A DNA stretch of 64,000 bases from Trichomonas vaginalis G3. Taxonomy: Eukaryota; Parabasalia; Trichomonadida; Trichomonadidae. A model generated the notes under the pieces. The model was not told the DNA's origin. It ran no database searches and saw nothing but the letters and a program-made list of their open reading frames with translations. The position numbers were made by a program, and so were the translations under genes. This document shows, piece by piece, positions 35,326-44,620 of this stretch (positions within the stretch are counted from its first letter, which is position 1; every line of letters starts with the position of its first letter). The stretch covers positions 11,470,001 through 11,534,000 of the forward strand of contig NC_067205.1 of NCBI RefSeq assembly GCF_026262505.1, given 5' to 3'.

Positions 35326-35943
35326 TTAAAATGAATTATCGATGACTTTTGAGCCGCCGCTAATTTCATTAAAAAAAGAATCAAATAATTCATCTTCAAC
35401 AGCAAATATTGATGAGATATAATCATCATAGTTGTTTGAATTGTCGTCATTGCTTTGATTAGGAAAATTTAATCCATTTTTTCCCGAATTTTGAATTTCT
35501 AATTCGGAATATGTACCTTGTTGAATCACATCATTTGTCTGGACTGCAGGATTTACTTTCATCTGATATGAATCTGTATATACATGAAAAACATTATCAG
35601 TGGAAATGTTTCTACGAACAAGTTTCCTATATTGTGCTTTAACAGCTACATCAGTTCTATGCTTCATTTGTGAAGCAATAACCTTCCATTTCTTTCCAAC
35701 CTCTTCTACTTTTTTGAGGATAAAGTAGTTCTCCTCATTAGTAAACTCATCTCTGTTAATGCTTGAATCAAGATAGCCTTGCCATCTGTCTCTGCACTGC
35801 CTCGCATTTCTGTTCGGCATTCTTCCACTGACAATGTTCCAATCAACACTCATTCCGTTCTGGATATAATAGTTGACAATGCTTGAGAGAAGAGAATCTT
35901 CTTCTGCGCTGAAAGGATTCTTGAGCTTTTTTTCAAGGGCCAT
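35326..35943 (-). CDS. R2R3 Myb-like transcription factor (205 aa)
   Basis: ATG at 35943-35941. Initiator-like TCATA and TCATT lie 4-15 bases upstream on the minus strand (35947-35958), as expected for a trichomonad promoter. R2 (residues ~9-62) is a little longer than usual because of an insertion: NPFSAEEDSLLSSIVNYYIQ, then SVDWNIVSGRM and RQCRDRWQGYL. R3 (~65-112) reads DEFTNEENYFILKKV...KKWKVIASQM...VAVKAQYRKLV. The recognition helix has KAQY where most relatives have KSRY or KNRY, which may alter DNA contact. The tail is Asn/Asp-rich and ends ...EDELFDSFFNEISGGSK..., again with an acidic FF motif. Intact. Confidence 0.93.
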   Translation of the reverse strand: MALEKKLKNPFSAEEDSLLSSIVNYYIQNGMSVDWNIVSGRMPNRNARQCRDRWQGYLDSSINRDEFTNEENYFILKKVEEVGKKWKVIASQMKHRTDVAVKAQYRKLVRRNISTDNVFHVYTDSYQMKVNPAVQTNDVIQQGTYSELEIQNSGKNGLNFPNQSNDDNSNNYDDYISSIFAVEDELFDSFFNEISGGSKVIDNSF

Positions 35944-35946
35944 TTT

Positions 35947-35958
35947 TATGAATAATGA
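35947..35958 (-). promoter_or_regulatory. Initiator-like TCATA/TCATT before Myb gene
   Basis: TCATT and TCATA (minus strand) within 15 bases of the ATG fit the trichomonad initiator TCA(C/T)(A/T). The motif is short and the DNA AT-rich, so chance is possible. Confidence 0.4.
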
Positions 35959-35959
35959 A

Positions 35960-37305
35960 CTGAAAAGATAAACCCATAATGATATTGAAAAATTTGAGAA
36001 TAATAAATTGAATTATCTGACTATTCAAAAGATACACTATGCATAAAACCAGGAAAATCATAAAGTATGATATGCAATAGATTTGTATATATCATTGCAT
36101 AGAATTAAGAGTGTGTCATTTCGTTCATTCAAAAATATTTTATATTGAGAGAATCAATTCAATTTTTCAGTGATGATAGTGGCCTATCGGAAAATAAAAA
36201 GAAAGATTACATAGTTGTATATAAGTAAATAAGCTAGAAAAGGATATATTGAAAGATCAGCAATATATCTTCGATCCATTCTGAGGACCCCATAATTATC
36301 TGTTCCAAAATCTTTGTATATCAATTCAAAGATGTATAGAAGTCTTAAATATCATCAATGTATTATATTCATGTGATAAAAAAATAATATGAAGAAAATC
36401 AGATTTTATCATTTGAGTGAGAATGAAATAATTTATCGCGCAACATAAATTTAGAGAGATGAATAGAGATTTGGTCTCTTTCATATGAAAATCTATAATA
36501 ATTTTTAAAAAATCTTTGAAATATGTTAAACTTTTGTCTAAAATAGTATGTATCAACTGAAAAATTAAATTTTCCATAGTTTTTAATGACTGTCACAGGC
36601 CGCAATCTGACGTTGAAAAAAAAATTGTGATCATTTTTTTATTTCTTTCAATCGAATAATTTAAATAATTCCAATGCATTATCAAATCATTGTCAATAGT
36701 ATTCATATAATGTACGATCAATTAAAACAATTTTTTTTCCACGAAGAAATTATGTTGTTTATTTATATAGTTCTGTGTTTGTATTCACATAAACCAGTAC
36801 ATTAAATTGAAAATCTTGAGTTGAGGTTTTAAACTCTAGAGATACCTCGAGTGTAAATACTTTGATCAATGTTTCCTTTAAATTCAATATATTTAGATGT
36901 TATGAATGAAAAATCGGTAATATTTCTCTCAGGGCACAAAAAATATTGTTACATCTTAGGATTTCTAGTAAATTTATTGAACCTGAAGCTAAGCATCTCA
37001 GAATTATTTTCAAAAGGTTTATCAAATGATGGAATTTTTTTGAATAGTTCAATGAAAAACTGTTCATAAAAATATTGATTTCGATTCCGATGATTTAATT
37101 CCTTTAAAAACGTACTTATAAACTAACATATAATAAGATTAATGAATGATGTTTCCACAATCTGATTTTTTTTTTGAACTTTAAAAATGTTACCTAAATC
37201 CAAAAATACAATGTGAAATTGATTGTGGAATGCAATTATTGGAAATTTAAACAATCGAAAATTTTGAAAAAAATAAATTTTATGATTCAAAGATATCATG
37301 ACCAT
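35960..37305. other. AT-rich intergenic DNA
   Basis: No gene or repeat recognised. Several overlapping short ORFs around 36326-36605 are chance frames. Confidence 0.45.
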
Positions 37306-38093
37306 TCAATCTTTTGTCAATTGTCTTGAAAAAAGATTATAATATGTGCCTTTTTTCTCAATAAGAGAATTGTGATCACCGCTTTCAACAATGGATCCAT
37401 TATCAAACACAAAAATCGAATTTGCATTTTTAATTGTGGAAAGTCTGTGTGCAACAACTATCGATGTTCTCTCTCTCATGATATTTGTTAGGGCTGCTTG
37501 GACCTTATTCTCTGATTTTACATCAAGAGCTGATGTTGCTTCGTCGCAAAGCGAGATTGACGGAGATTTAAGAATTGCTCTGGCAATAAGAATTCTCTGA
37601 CGTTGGCTACCTGATAAACTTTGTCCATTCTCCGAAATGACCGTGTAATATCTGAGCAGGCAATCGATTTGAATAGACTTGATTTGATATTCTTTGACAT
37701 GTTTGCCCCAATTCTGATATAAGTAAAAGTCTGTAGATATTTCAAAATTCCAGATAGAACAGATACAATGCAAATGTATATGCAGTTCATTCCAATATCA
37801 TGCATAACATCCTTTGGTGTTTGATTTTGTTGGATTTCCATGTAATATTTGGAAATTAGATTTAGAATTCTTCCAAATAAAAGAAAGGCGACCAATGGAG
37901 CCGCCCCAATAAGAACGCATGGAATCATTGCCAATAGAGATCCTTTTGATTGGAACATTAGCATTCCTAAAATTCCCTTGCTCATTTTCTTCTCCTCATC
38001 AGTTATCATGGCAGGAACTTGAGGCTGTGGTGGAGGAGATTCAATTTCATGCATTTCTACATTATTTTGATCCTGAGTTTGAGCTTCTTCCAT
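37306..38093 (-). pseudogene. ABC half-transporter remnant with large internal deletion
   Basis: The ATG is at 38093-38091 (MEEAQTQDQNN), with TCATT at 38102-38098 just upstream as initiator. The first ~135 codons give a cytosolic leader and the first two membrane segments ([40 protein letters not shown]). Near 37640-37690 the sequence jumps, in another frame, to the second half of the nucleotide-binding domain: [11 protein letters not shown] (signature), [11 protein letters not shown] (Walker B) and VVAHRLST (H-loop), ending ...SRQLTKD. Roughly 400 codons (remaining membrane helices, Walker A, Q-loop) are missing. It sits divergently beside an intact relative, so it probably arose by duplication and deletion. 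The signature LSGSQ and LCDEA also depart from consensus. Confidence 0.9.
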
Positions 38094-38097
38094 GAGA

Positions 38098-38102
38098 AAT
38101 GA
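38098..38102 (-). promoter_or_regulatory. Initiator-like TCATT of the ABC remnant
   Basis: TCATT lies five bases before the ATG of the degraded ABC gene, in the same spacing class as the intact gene's site. Confidence 0.4.
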
Positions 38103-38802
38103 ACTCAAAAAATTTTGATTTTTTCTGATAGGTACTCAAAAAATATTTGTGAAGAAGACAGAATTTCGGAATCTTATAAAATTTTTTAGTTTCACATTAT
38201 TGTTCAAAGCTACCATTGTTTCAAATTATTTTCAGAGTAAATTTTGAATCGTTCACAAAAAAACATCAATTTGAAACGGGCATTGGCAAAAGTTTTTTAA
38301 AAATTTAGTATTCTTAATTGCAACATGTTGTATTCCCTTAAGTCATTATTTAAAATTTTCACATAATTAAAATTATTTTAAATGAAAATAATATCAAAGG
38401 TTAAATCAAAGAATTACATATCAAAATGGTACTGATATCGAAAAGGAATAACTATTTTATCATATTATATCAAATTTAAAAATCGTAATATTCAAACATA
38501 TAAAATTTGAACTGATTTTAGAGAATCTGTGCTTTCTTTGTTATGGATAAAGGGTTCGCGATAGTATTTTACTTGAATAAATAAACCAAAATTTTTATTA
38601 AAGTTGAATCCTTGTAGAATTTTTTTCTTGAAAAATATTATACAGTAAATGAATGCAATGATTTTATTTTCAATATTCAATTTTCAGTTCTGTTGTCTTC
38701 CGAAATTTGAATCTGTCCTATGACAAAATTTTCACAACGATGCTCTCAAAAATTGAATGATATCTCAAAATAATTCAATTGTATGTAAAGATTTTTTACA
38801 CA
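38103..38802. other. Divergent spacer between the two ABC genes
   Basis: AT-rich. It must hold the upstream elements of both divergent genes, but no motif beyond the initiators stands out. Confidence 0.4.
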
Positions 38803-38807
38803 TCATT
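38803..38807 (+). promoter_or_regulatory. Initiator TCATT of the ABC transporter gene
   Basis: TCATT lies 7-11 bases before the ATG at 38814, matching TCA(C/T)(A/T) at the usual trichomonad distance. It would place the two upstream in-frame ATG codons (38757 on) outside the transcript and so helps decide the start. Confidence 0.5.
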
Positions 38808-38813
38808 TCCACC

Positions 38814-40604
38814 ATGGCCGATGCATTTCGTGTGTTCAAACCAACATCAAAGCAAGAAGATAATTCCATCACTACTTCTGGAACTGAAATCTTCAAAATG
38901 CTTAAGTATTTCCAGAAGAAATTTATTCTTTTTATTGCAATATTATTCCATTGTTTATCAGGAGCAGCTCCATTGTTAATGAATGTTATGTATGGAGACT
39001 TAACTACTGGTCTATCAACAGGAGATAGCGATATGGTCAAAGCGATAATCCCTGTTGTTATCAAAATGGCAATTATTAACGGGACAATGGTTGTTCTTTC
39101 ATTGATTTCCCAATTTCTGCGCGCGTATTGTACCCCTTTGTTTTCTGCTGATTTAAGATCAAAAATATTTGATTCCATTATTGATCAAGATATGTCATAT
39201 TTTGATACAATGAATTCAGGAATATTGGTTTCAAGATTATCCGAGGATGTAACAATAGTCAAGGAAATTTATGTAGATAAGTTACTTGAAATAATGCAAC
39301 ATTTTATTACAACAATAGGAGGACTTATTGTTGCACTCACAACAAGTTGGATAGTTGCTCTGGCTTCACTCGGAATAATTATCATCATTACAGTAAGCTA
39401 CGTCATTGCAGAAAAAGTAATAGGAAATTATTGGCGTGAATACAGTGACAAGTCATCATTTGCATCTTCTAGAGTCAGCGAGGTAATCTCACAAATTAGA
39501 ACAGTGAAAGCCAATGATTGTGAAATAGATGAGCATCAGGGATATGATAAAACATTAGAATCGATCCAAAATATTTATAAGAAGACATCCATTGCACATG
39601 GAATCAAGGATATGTTCTTCAACATGTTTGGGAATGGATTAGTTGCAATAGTTTGTTATGTTGCATGCTATTTAATAATTAGAAAACCAAAGCATCAACT
39701 GGTTCCTGGAGATGTAATGACAATCATGATGTCCCTGATGTTTGCATCAATTAGTTCGACTCAAATATTTTCATGCTCAGATAGCTTTAGAAAAGCAAAT
39801 ATTTCATCAGTTAAAATATTGGAGTTAATTAATAGAAAACCTGCAATATCCAGAAGGAGTGGGAGTGATATTGGAAAGATAAAAGGAGATATCGAATTCA
39901 AGGAAGTTTCCTTCAAATATCCATCATCTCAAACAAATGCTGTAGAGAAATTGTCTTTTTCAATAAAAGCAGGTGAAACTGTTGCATTCGTAGGAGAAAG
40001 TGGATGTGGAAAGTCAACAACATTGCAATTAATCCAAAAGTTTTATGATATCAATGACGGTCAGATTTTAATAGATGGTCATGATATTAAAGATGTTTCT
40101 CAAGTATCATTAAGAAATAACATATCTTGTGTTTCACAAACACCAATTTTGTTTTCAATGTCAATTGAAGATAATATTAAATATTCAGTTGATAATGCAA
40201 CAGATGATGAAGTGATAAGGGCCGCAGAAATTGGAAATTGCCATCAATTTATCAACGAACTTCAACAAAAATATCAAACTGATGTTACACAAACTTCTTT
40301 AAGTGGTGGACAAAAGCAAAGAATATGCATATCAAGAGCAATTCTCACAAATGCACCAATACTACTTCTTGATGAAGCAACAGCCTCATTAGATGCACAA
40401 TCGGAAAATTTAGTTCAGGAATCTATTGAGAACTTCAGAAAAGAAAAAACAACAATAATTGTTGCTCACAGGTTATCAACAGTTCAAAATGCTGATAAAA
40501 TATTTGTTTTCAGTAAAGGTACAATAATTGAATCAGGTACTCATAAAGAACTCTTAGAAAAGTCTGGCGCCTATGCAGAACTTGTTAAATACCAATTAAA
40601 ATAA
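38814..40604 (+). CDS. ABCB/P-glycoprotein-like half transporter (596 aa)
   Basis: I choose the ATG at 38814 (MADAFRVFKPTSKQ) because an initiator sits directly before it. The ORF could extend 19 codons further. The first ~320 residues form a six-helix ABC exporter membrane domain, starting near KKFILFIAILFHCLSGAAPL. The C-terminal ATPase has Walker A GESGCGKST, Q-loop CVSQTP, signature LSGGQ, Walker B ILLLDEA and H-loop VAHR, all intact. It would act as a homodimer or with a partner half in lipid or drug export, in the plasma or an internal membrane. The substrate is unknown. Trichomonads have an expanded Pgp-like family, and a gutted paralogue lies divergently upstream. Confidence 0.93.
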   Translation: MADAFRVFKPTSKQEDNSITTSGTEIFKMLKYFQKKFILFIAILFHCLSGAAPLLMNVMYGDLTTGLSTGDSDMVKAIIPVVIKMAIINGTMVVLSLISQFLRAYCTPLFSADLRSKIFDSIIDQDMSYFDTMNSGILVSRLSEDVTIVKEIYVDKLLEIMQHFITTIGGLIVALTTSWIVALASLGIIIIITVSYVIAEKVIGNYWREYSDKSSFASSRVSEVISQIRTVKANDCEIDEHQGYDKTLESIQNIYKKTSIAHGIKDMFFNMFGNGLVAIVCYVACYLIIRKPKHQLVPGDVMTIMMSLMFASISSTQIFSCSDSFRKANISSVKILELINRKPAISRRSGSDIGKIKGDIEFKEVSFKYPSSQTNAVEKLSFSIKAGETVAFVGESGCGKSTTLQLIQKFYDINDGQILIDGHDIKDVSQVSLRNNISCVSQTPILFSMSIEDNIKYSVDNATDDEVIRAAEIGNCHQFINELQQKYQTDVTQTSLSGGQKQRICISRAILTNAPILLLDEATASLDAQSENLVQESIENFRKEKTTIIVAHRLSTVQNADKIFVFSKGTIIESGTHKELLEKSGAYAELVKYQLK

Positions 40605-40823
40605 ATAATATATCTGATTTTTAAATAACCGCTTAAATATACCTGAATGCTTTATATTATGAATATCTGCTTCACATAAGATTAAAATATCTTTAAGGTT
40701 TCATTTAAAAAAAGCCAAAAAAGATTCAATTTTGAGAAAATAAAAAAATATGTTCTTTTATTTAAATAACAGTTCATTAATATTTATTTCTATTATATAT
40801 ACAAAAGATGAGTGAATAATCAA

Positions 40824-41333
40824 TCAAAAAATGATAAAATCATTGAAAAAATCTTCAGTATCAAATAATTGACGGGATTTTTCATCAAAATTTAAAATAG
40901 GATCTGAAATTTCATTTGATACTTCAGGAATACATGCTTCTGTGGCTATTTTTGGAGAGATATTTTCTGATTTTTGCGCAAAACTAGAATTTTTCTGTGT
41001 ATTAATACGTTTCATTAAACTATTGTATCTAGACTTTATACTGACATCTGATCTGTTGTTCATTAATCGAGAAATTGTCATCCATTTTGGTCCAAGTTCA
41101 GCGTGTAATCGCATTATTGTCATGTCTTCTTCTTCTGTGAAGGGTCCTTTATTCAGTGATGGACATAAGAATTTCTCCCACCTATCTCTGCATTGACGTT
41201 CGTTTCTGTAAGGAAAATATTTTGAAACTTCGCGCCAACTATCTGTTCCATACTTGCTAACAAGCTTCTTAAGACGATTGTCATCTTCCTGTGTGAACTT
41301 CGATGTAACATATCTAGAAGCTCCTCGTATCAT
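40824..41333 (-). CDS. R2R3 Myb-like transcription factor (169 aa)
   Basis: ATG at 41333-41331. R2 (residues ~10-57) reads SKFTQEDDNRLKKLV...DSWREVSKYF...RQCRDRWEKFL and R3 (~60-107) reads GPFTEEEDMTIMRLH...PKWMTISRLM...VSIKSRYNSLM. A Lys/Asn/Ser linker follows, and the acidic tail ends QLFDTEDFFNDFIIF. It is closest in plan to the Myb at 22666-23151, including the R3 order PFTEEED...GPKW. Its 3' end converges on the ABC gene 220 bp away. Intact, typical length. Confidence 0.93.
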   Translation of the reverse strand: MIRGASRYVTSKFTQEDDNRLKKLVSKYGTDSWREVSKYFPYRNERQCRDRWEKFLCPSLNKGPFTEEEDMTIMRLHAELGPKWMTISRLMNNRSDVSIKSRYNSLMKRINTQKNSSFAQKSENISPKIATEACIPEVSNEISDPILNFDEKSRQLFDTEDFFNDFIIF

Positions 41334-41813
41334 TGGTGAAAAATGATAAAAAATTTTGTCATCAACAATTGTTTGTGTGAATTCATACCTGTCAATTTTT
41401 CATATGTGAATTCAAATTTCATAATTCTATAAATTATGATTTAATTATCTGTACTAAGATCTACTTACATTTTTCAAAATAAAACAAGGAAAAATGCATT
41501 TTGCAGTAAATTTTGAATCATATCTAATTCTTTCATTGACATTTTAGGAGCAATATCATTTGAATGGAAAATAACGTGATATTGTTTTATGGCGAAAAAT
41601 TGTGTTTTCGTATGATTAGCTGTGCGAATTCACACTGTCACTTTTTTAAACACTATTGAAAAAAAGTGATTATTATATTTATTATGCTTGCTAAGAATTA
41701 AAGCAAATTATGTTCCAACAGATTGAAAATCAATAGAAATTAAATTCAATAGAAACTTTAATCACTTCATTTTTGATGAATTTATCTAAAGAACATTACA
41801 CAGAGTAGGGGTA
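41334..41813. other. AT-rich spacer
   Basis: Nothing recognised except one GTCACTTTT site at 41637-41645. Confidence 0.4.
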
Positions 41814-41984
41814 ATTTTAGCTAAAAGTGACACGCCTGTAAAAAGTGACACACCCGTGAAGGGTGTGATTACCGATCGGTAATTTCGACAGTTTAGAATT
41901 TAAAATTTTTTATGGAACTGTTGCGAGTTTCATAAAGAATTTAAGGAATATAAGCAAAGATTTGAATCAAAATCTTAGACCTAA

Positions 41985-42080
41985 GCCGCTCGATTCGCTC
42001 GCGGCTTCCGCGAATTACAGATCAGCAAAGATTTGAATCAAAATCTTCGAACTAAGCCGATCGCTTCGCTCGCGGCTTTC
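41985..42080 (-). repeat. Two CCGCGAGCGAAGCGA repeat units
   Basis: The GC motif lies at 41991-42005 and 42056-42072 within a duplicated ~64-bp phrase containing GCAAAGATTTGAATCAAAAT. Same family as 34239-34394, opposite orientation. Confidence 0.8.
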
Positions 42081-42179
42081 TTTATTATTTTAAATTTGCA
42101 TATTTCCATCAAAAGTTCATAAGGTAAAAAATTTCGTTTATTTTTACTAAGAAAAAAAAGGTTTTTGATAATAAATTTA

Positions 42180-42652
42180 TTTTATTTCGAAAAAGTAGCA
42201 ATAATCGTAAAAGGGTATTGATAGGCTTGCTAAAGTAACTAATTTTAGCTGTCAAATACTTTTGTATTTTGAAGTAAATTAGTATAAATTTGGTTTTACT
42301 TTTATTTCGAAAAAGTAGCAATAATCGTAAAAGGGTATTGATAGGCTTGCTAAAGTAACTAATTTTAGCTGTCAAATACTTTTGTATTTTGAAGTAAATT
42401 AGTATAAATTTGGTTTTACTTTTATTTCGAAAAAGTAGCAATAATCGTAAAAGGGTATTGATAGGCTTGCTAAAGTAACTAATTTTAGCTGTCAAATACT
42501 TTTGTATTTTGAAGTAAATTAGTATAAATTTGGTTTTACTTTTATTTCGAAAAAGTAGCAATAATCGTAAAAGGGTATTGATAGGCTTGCTAAAGTAACT
42601 AATTTTAGCTGTCAAATACTTTTGTATTTTGAAGTAAATTAGTATAAATTTG
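42180..42652. repeat. Four identical 120-bp tandem units
   Basis: The units start TTTATTTCGAAAAAGTAGC at 42181, 42301, 42421 and 42541. No base difference was seen until the last few bases of unit four. Because 120 is a multiple of three, a minus-strand frame stays open across all units; I read that as fortuitous. Confidence 0.97.
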
Positions 42653-42693
42653 ATATTATTTTAACTCCCTTTGAAAACCTCAATTTTCCATAC

Positions 42694-42755
42694 AGAGGGA
42701 ACGGGAATAGCATCCAATATTCCCTGAGAATGGTTGCGCATTCTCAGTTCCCTCT
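42694..42755. repeat. Perfect three-way-junction palindrome
   Basis: An outer stem AGAGGGAAC (42694-42702) / GTTCCCTCT (42747-42755) encloses two directly abutting hairpins. One is GGGAATA-TATTCCC (42703-42709 / 42718-42724, 8-base loop) and the other TGAGAATG-CATTCTCA (42725-42732 / 42739-42746, 6-base loop). No base at the junction is unpaired. Confidence 0.9.
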
Positions 42756-42831
42756 ATATTTCGAACGAAGCTCTCATCGGTCTTTTTTTTAATACTAAAC
42801 GTTTTTTTTCCCTGTCACTTTTAGCTAAAAT

Positions 42832-43785
42832 TTGGGTTTGCCACATTACACATTCGAACTCCATAAAGATGTCGTTAGAGAGTCCGTTAAGTTCAATAAC
42901 AGATTTGGCATAGTTCTTGCAGGAGACCTATATCATCCAGCTCAACTCAAAGGAAAGTATGCTGCAGTTGCAATTTCTGGTCCATATGGAGCAGTTAGAC
43001 AGCAATCTTCCGGATTTTATGCTAACAAACTTGCTCATAGAGGATTTGTTGCACTTGCATTCGATCCATCATATACAGGTGATTCAAGTGGCCAACCAAG
43101 AAATGTATCATCACCAGACATTAATACAGAAGACTTCAGTGCTGCTGTTGATTAACTTGGTCTTCATGATTTTGTTGACCGCGAGAAAATCGGTGTAATT
43201 GGCATCTGTGGCTTCGGAGGCTTCGCATTAAATGCAATGGCCGCTGATAAGAGAATCAAGGCAAGTATTACAGCTAGTATGTATGATATGTGTCGTACAA
43301 TGCAGAAGGGTATTAATGATTCAGTTACAAATGAGCAAAAGCAAAAAGCTCTTCATGATCTTTCCCTTCAACGTTGGAAAGATGCTGAGAACAAGACCCC
43401 TGCATATGCTCCTCCTGGACTTCCAGACAAAGTTACAGAAGATACTGATTCAGTAACTGCCATGTTCGCAGGATATTACAAGACAAATAGAGGTTTCCAT
43501 GTTAACTCTCTTAACTCCAATGGTTCATGGACAGTTACTAATGCAATCTCTTTCATGAATTTCGATATTCTTACATTCATTAAAGATATTGCTCCAAGAC
43601 CAATTTTATTGATTGCTGGTGACCATGCTCATAGCAAATACTTTAGTGATGATATTTATAAGAATGCAAGTGAACCAAAAGAACTTTTGATTATTGAGGA
43701 TGCAAATCATGTTGATCTTTATGACAACTTGAAGAAGATTCCATTCGAAAAAATAACAAAGTTCTTGAATGAAAATCTCAAATAA
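42832..43785 (+). pseudogene. Bacterial-type alpha/beta hydrolase, no start codon and one in-frame TAA
   Basis: A continuous homologous frame starts at the element boundary (GLPHYTFELHKDVVRESVKF), with no ATG. It runs through DLYHPAQLKGKYAAVAISGPYG and KLAHRGFVALAFDPSYTGDSSGQPR to a TAA at 43153-43155. The frame then continues as LGLHDFVDREKIGVIGICGFGG, where the Cys of GICGFGG sits at the nucleophile elbow. The acid/His part ends LLIAGDHAHSKYF ... IIEDANHVDLYD. The whole resembles the bacterial YcjY/dienelactone-hydrolase-like family, mostly known from prokaryotes, so lateral transfer into an ancestor is likely. The GC-richer codon use supports a once-functional gene. Loss of the start by element insertion plus the stop argues for a pseudogene; the natural substrate is unknown. 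Confidence 0.88.
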
Positions 43786-44620
43786 AAAATTAGGTCTATT
43801 GTATTGAATTGAGCGTATTTAAAAACATGAATTTTCAAGAAAAAATTAATACCACTCATTAATCCAATGAATAAATTAATTTTTCAAATTGAAATCACAA
43901 AAAATGAAGTAAGGAAGGGCCATCCAGGTAAAGATTAAATGCATAATTGTAGCAACAAAAAATGTCTTCAATTTTCATATTTTCAATGGATAATTTCTGT
44001 TTGTAAATTTTGAATCTGTATCTACAATTTATGTTTTACTATTTGAAACATTTTGTAGTGCTTAATCTTGTTCTATAATTAATGATCATATAAGGTAAAA
44101 TCGTCTAAAATTAGGGAACAGTAGGGTTCAAATGAAATTTCGAAAACCAATCCATACGAACTATCTACAAATTATTGTTTTTCATGCATTAAATGAGCAA
44201 AATTTCATTTATTTCAAGATCAAATTTTCAATTTTGACAAAAATTTAAACCAGAAAACTTGAAATGATTGGAATCAATATAGAAAACGATTTTTTCTGAA
44301 GAAATATATTCTCAAAATCTTGAATCACCGGGGGAAAAAAATAACCACAACCTTTGAAATTTTGAATTTATCGTTTAAATGAACCAAGAAAAAAAGCCTT
44401 ATTTTATTTAAAAGGTCATTGATTTTTTAATGAATCACCGAATTGAAAATTGTTTACTTTTCGAAAATACTTTGAATCAAACGGATCCACCGAATTGAAT
44501 TTTTTTTAATAGTATTTTTAACTAACATATTGATACGTATAAAAATATAAGTTTGGATCAACTTTTTCAGTTCATTGTCTTGTACTGAAATTTTGAAAAA
44601 TCAATTGCGATCCAAAACCA
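43786..44620. other. AT-rich intergenic DNA
   Basis: Nothing recognised. An initiator-like TCATT lies at about 44571-44575, 46 bases before the next ATG. Confidence 0.4.

Larger units (their letters stand above)
41814..42835. mobile_element. Non-autonomous inverted-repeat element with tandem repeats, ~1.02 kb
   Basis: The ends are a 20-bp terminal inverted repeat AATTTTAGCTAAAAGTGACA (left end from about 41814; reverse complement ending near 42834). Inside, left to right: a GTGACAC...GGGTGTG stem and the palindrome ATTACCGATCGGTAAT (41868-41883), two CGAGC-type GC repeats on the minus strand (41985-42080), four identical 120-bp tandem units (42180-42652), and a three-way-junction palindrome (42694-42755). 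The right end abuts the coding sequence of a hydrolase whose start codon is missing, so the element may have inserted into that gene's 5' end. No transposase is encoded. Confidence 0.75.

Noticed and set aside
42109-42615. 168-codon minus-strand ORF made of perfect 40-residue repeats
   Set aside because: It is simply the translation of the 120-bp tandem repeat, whose length is divisible by three. Composition and lack of any start context do not support a protein.
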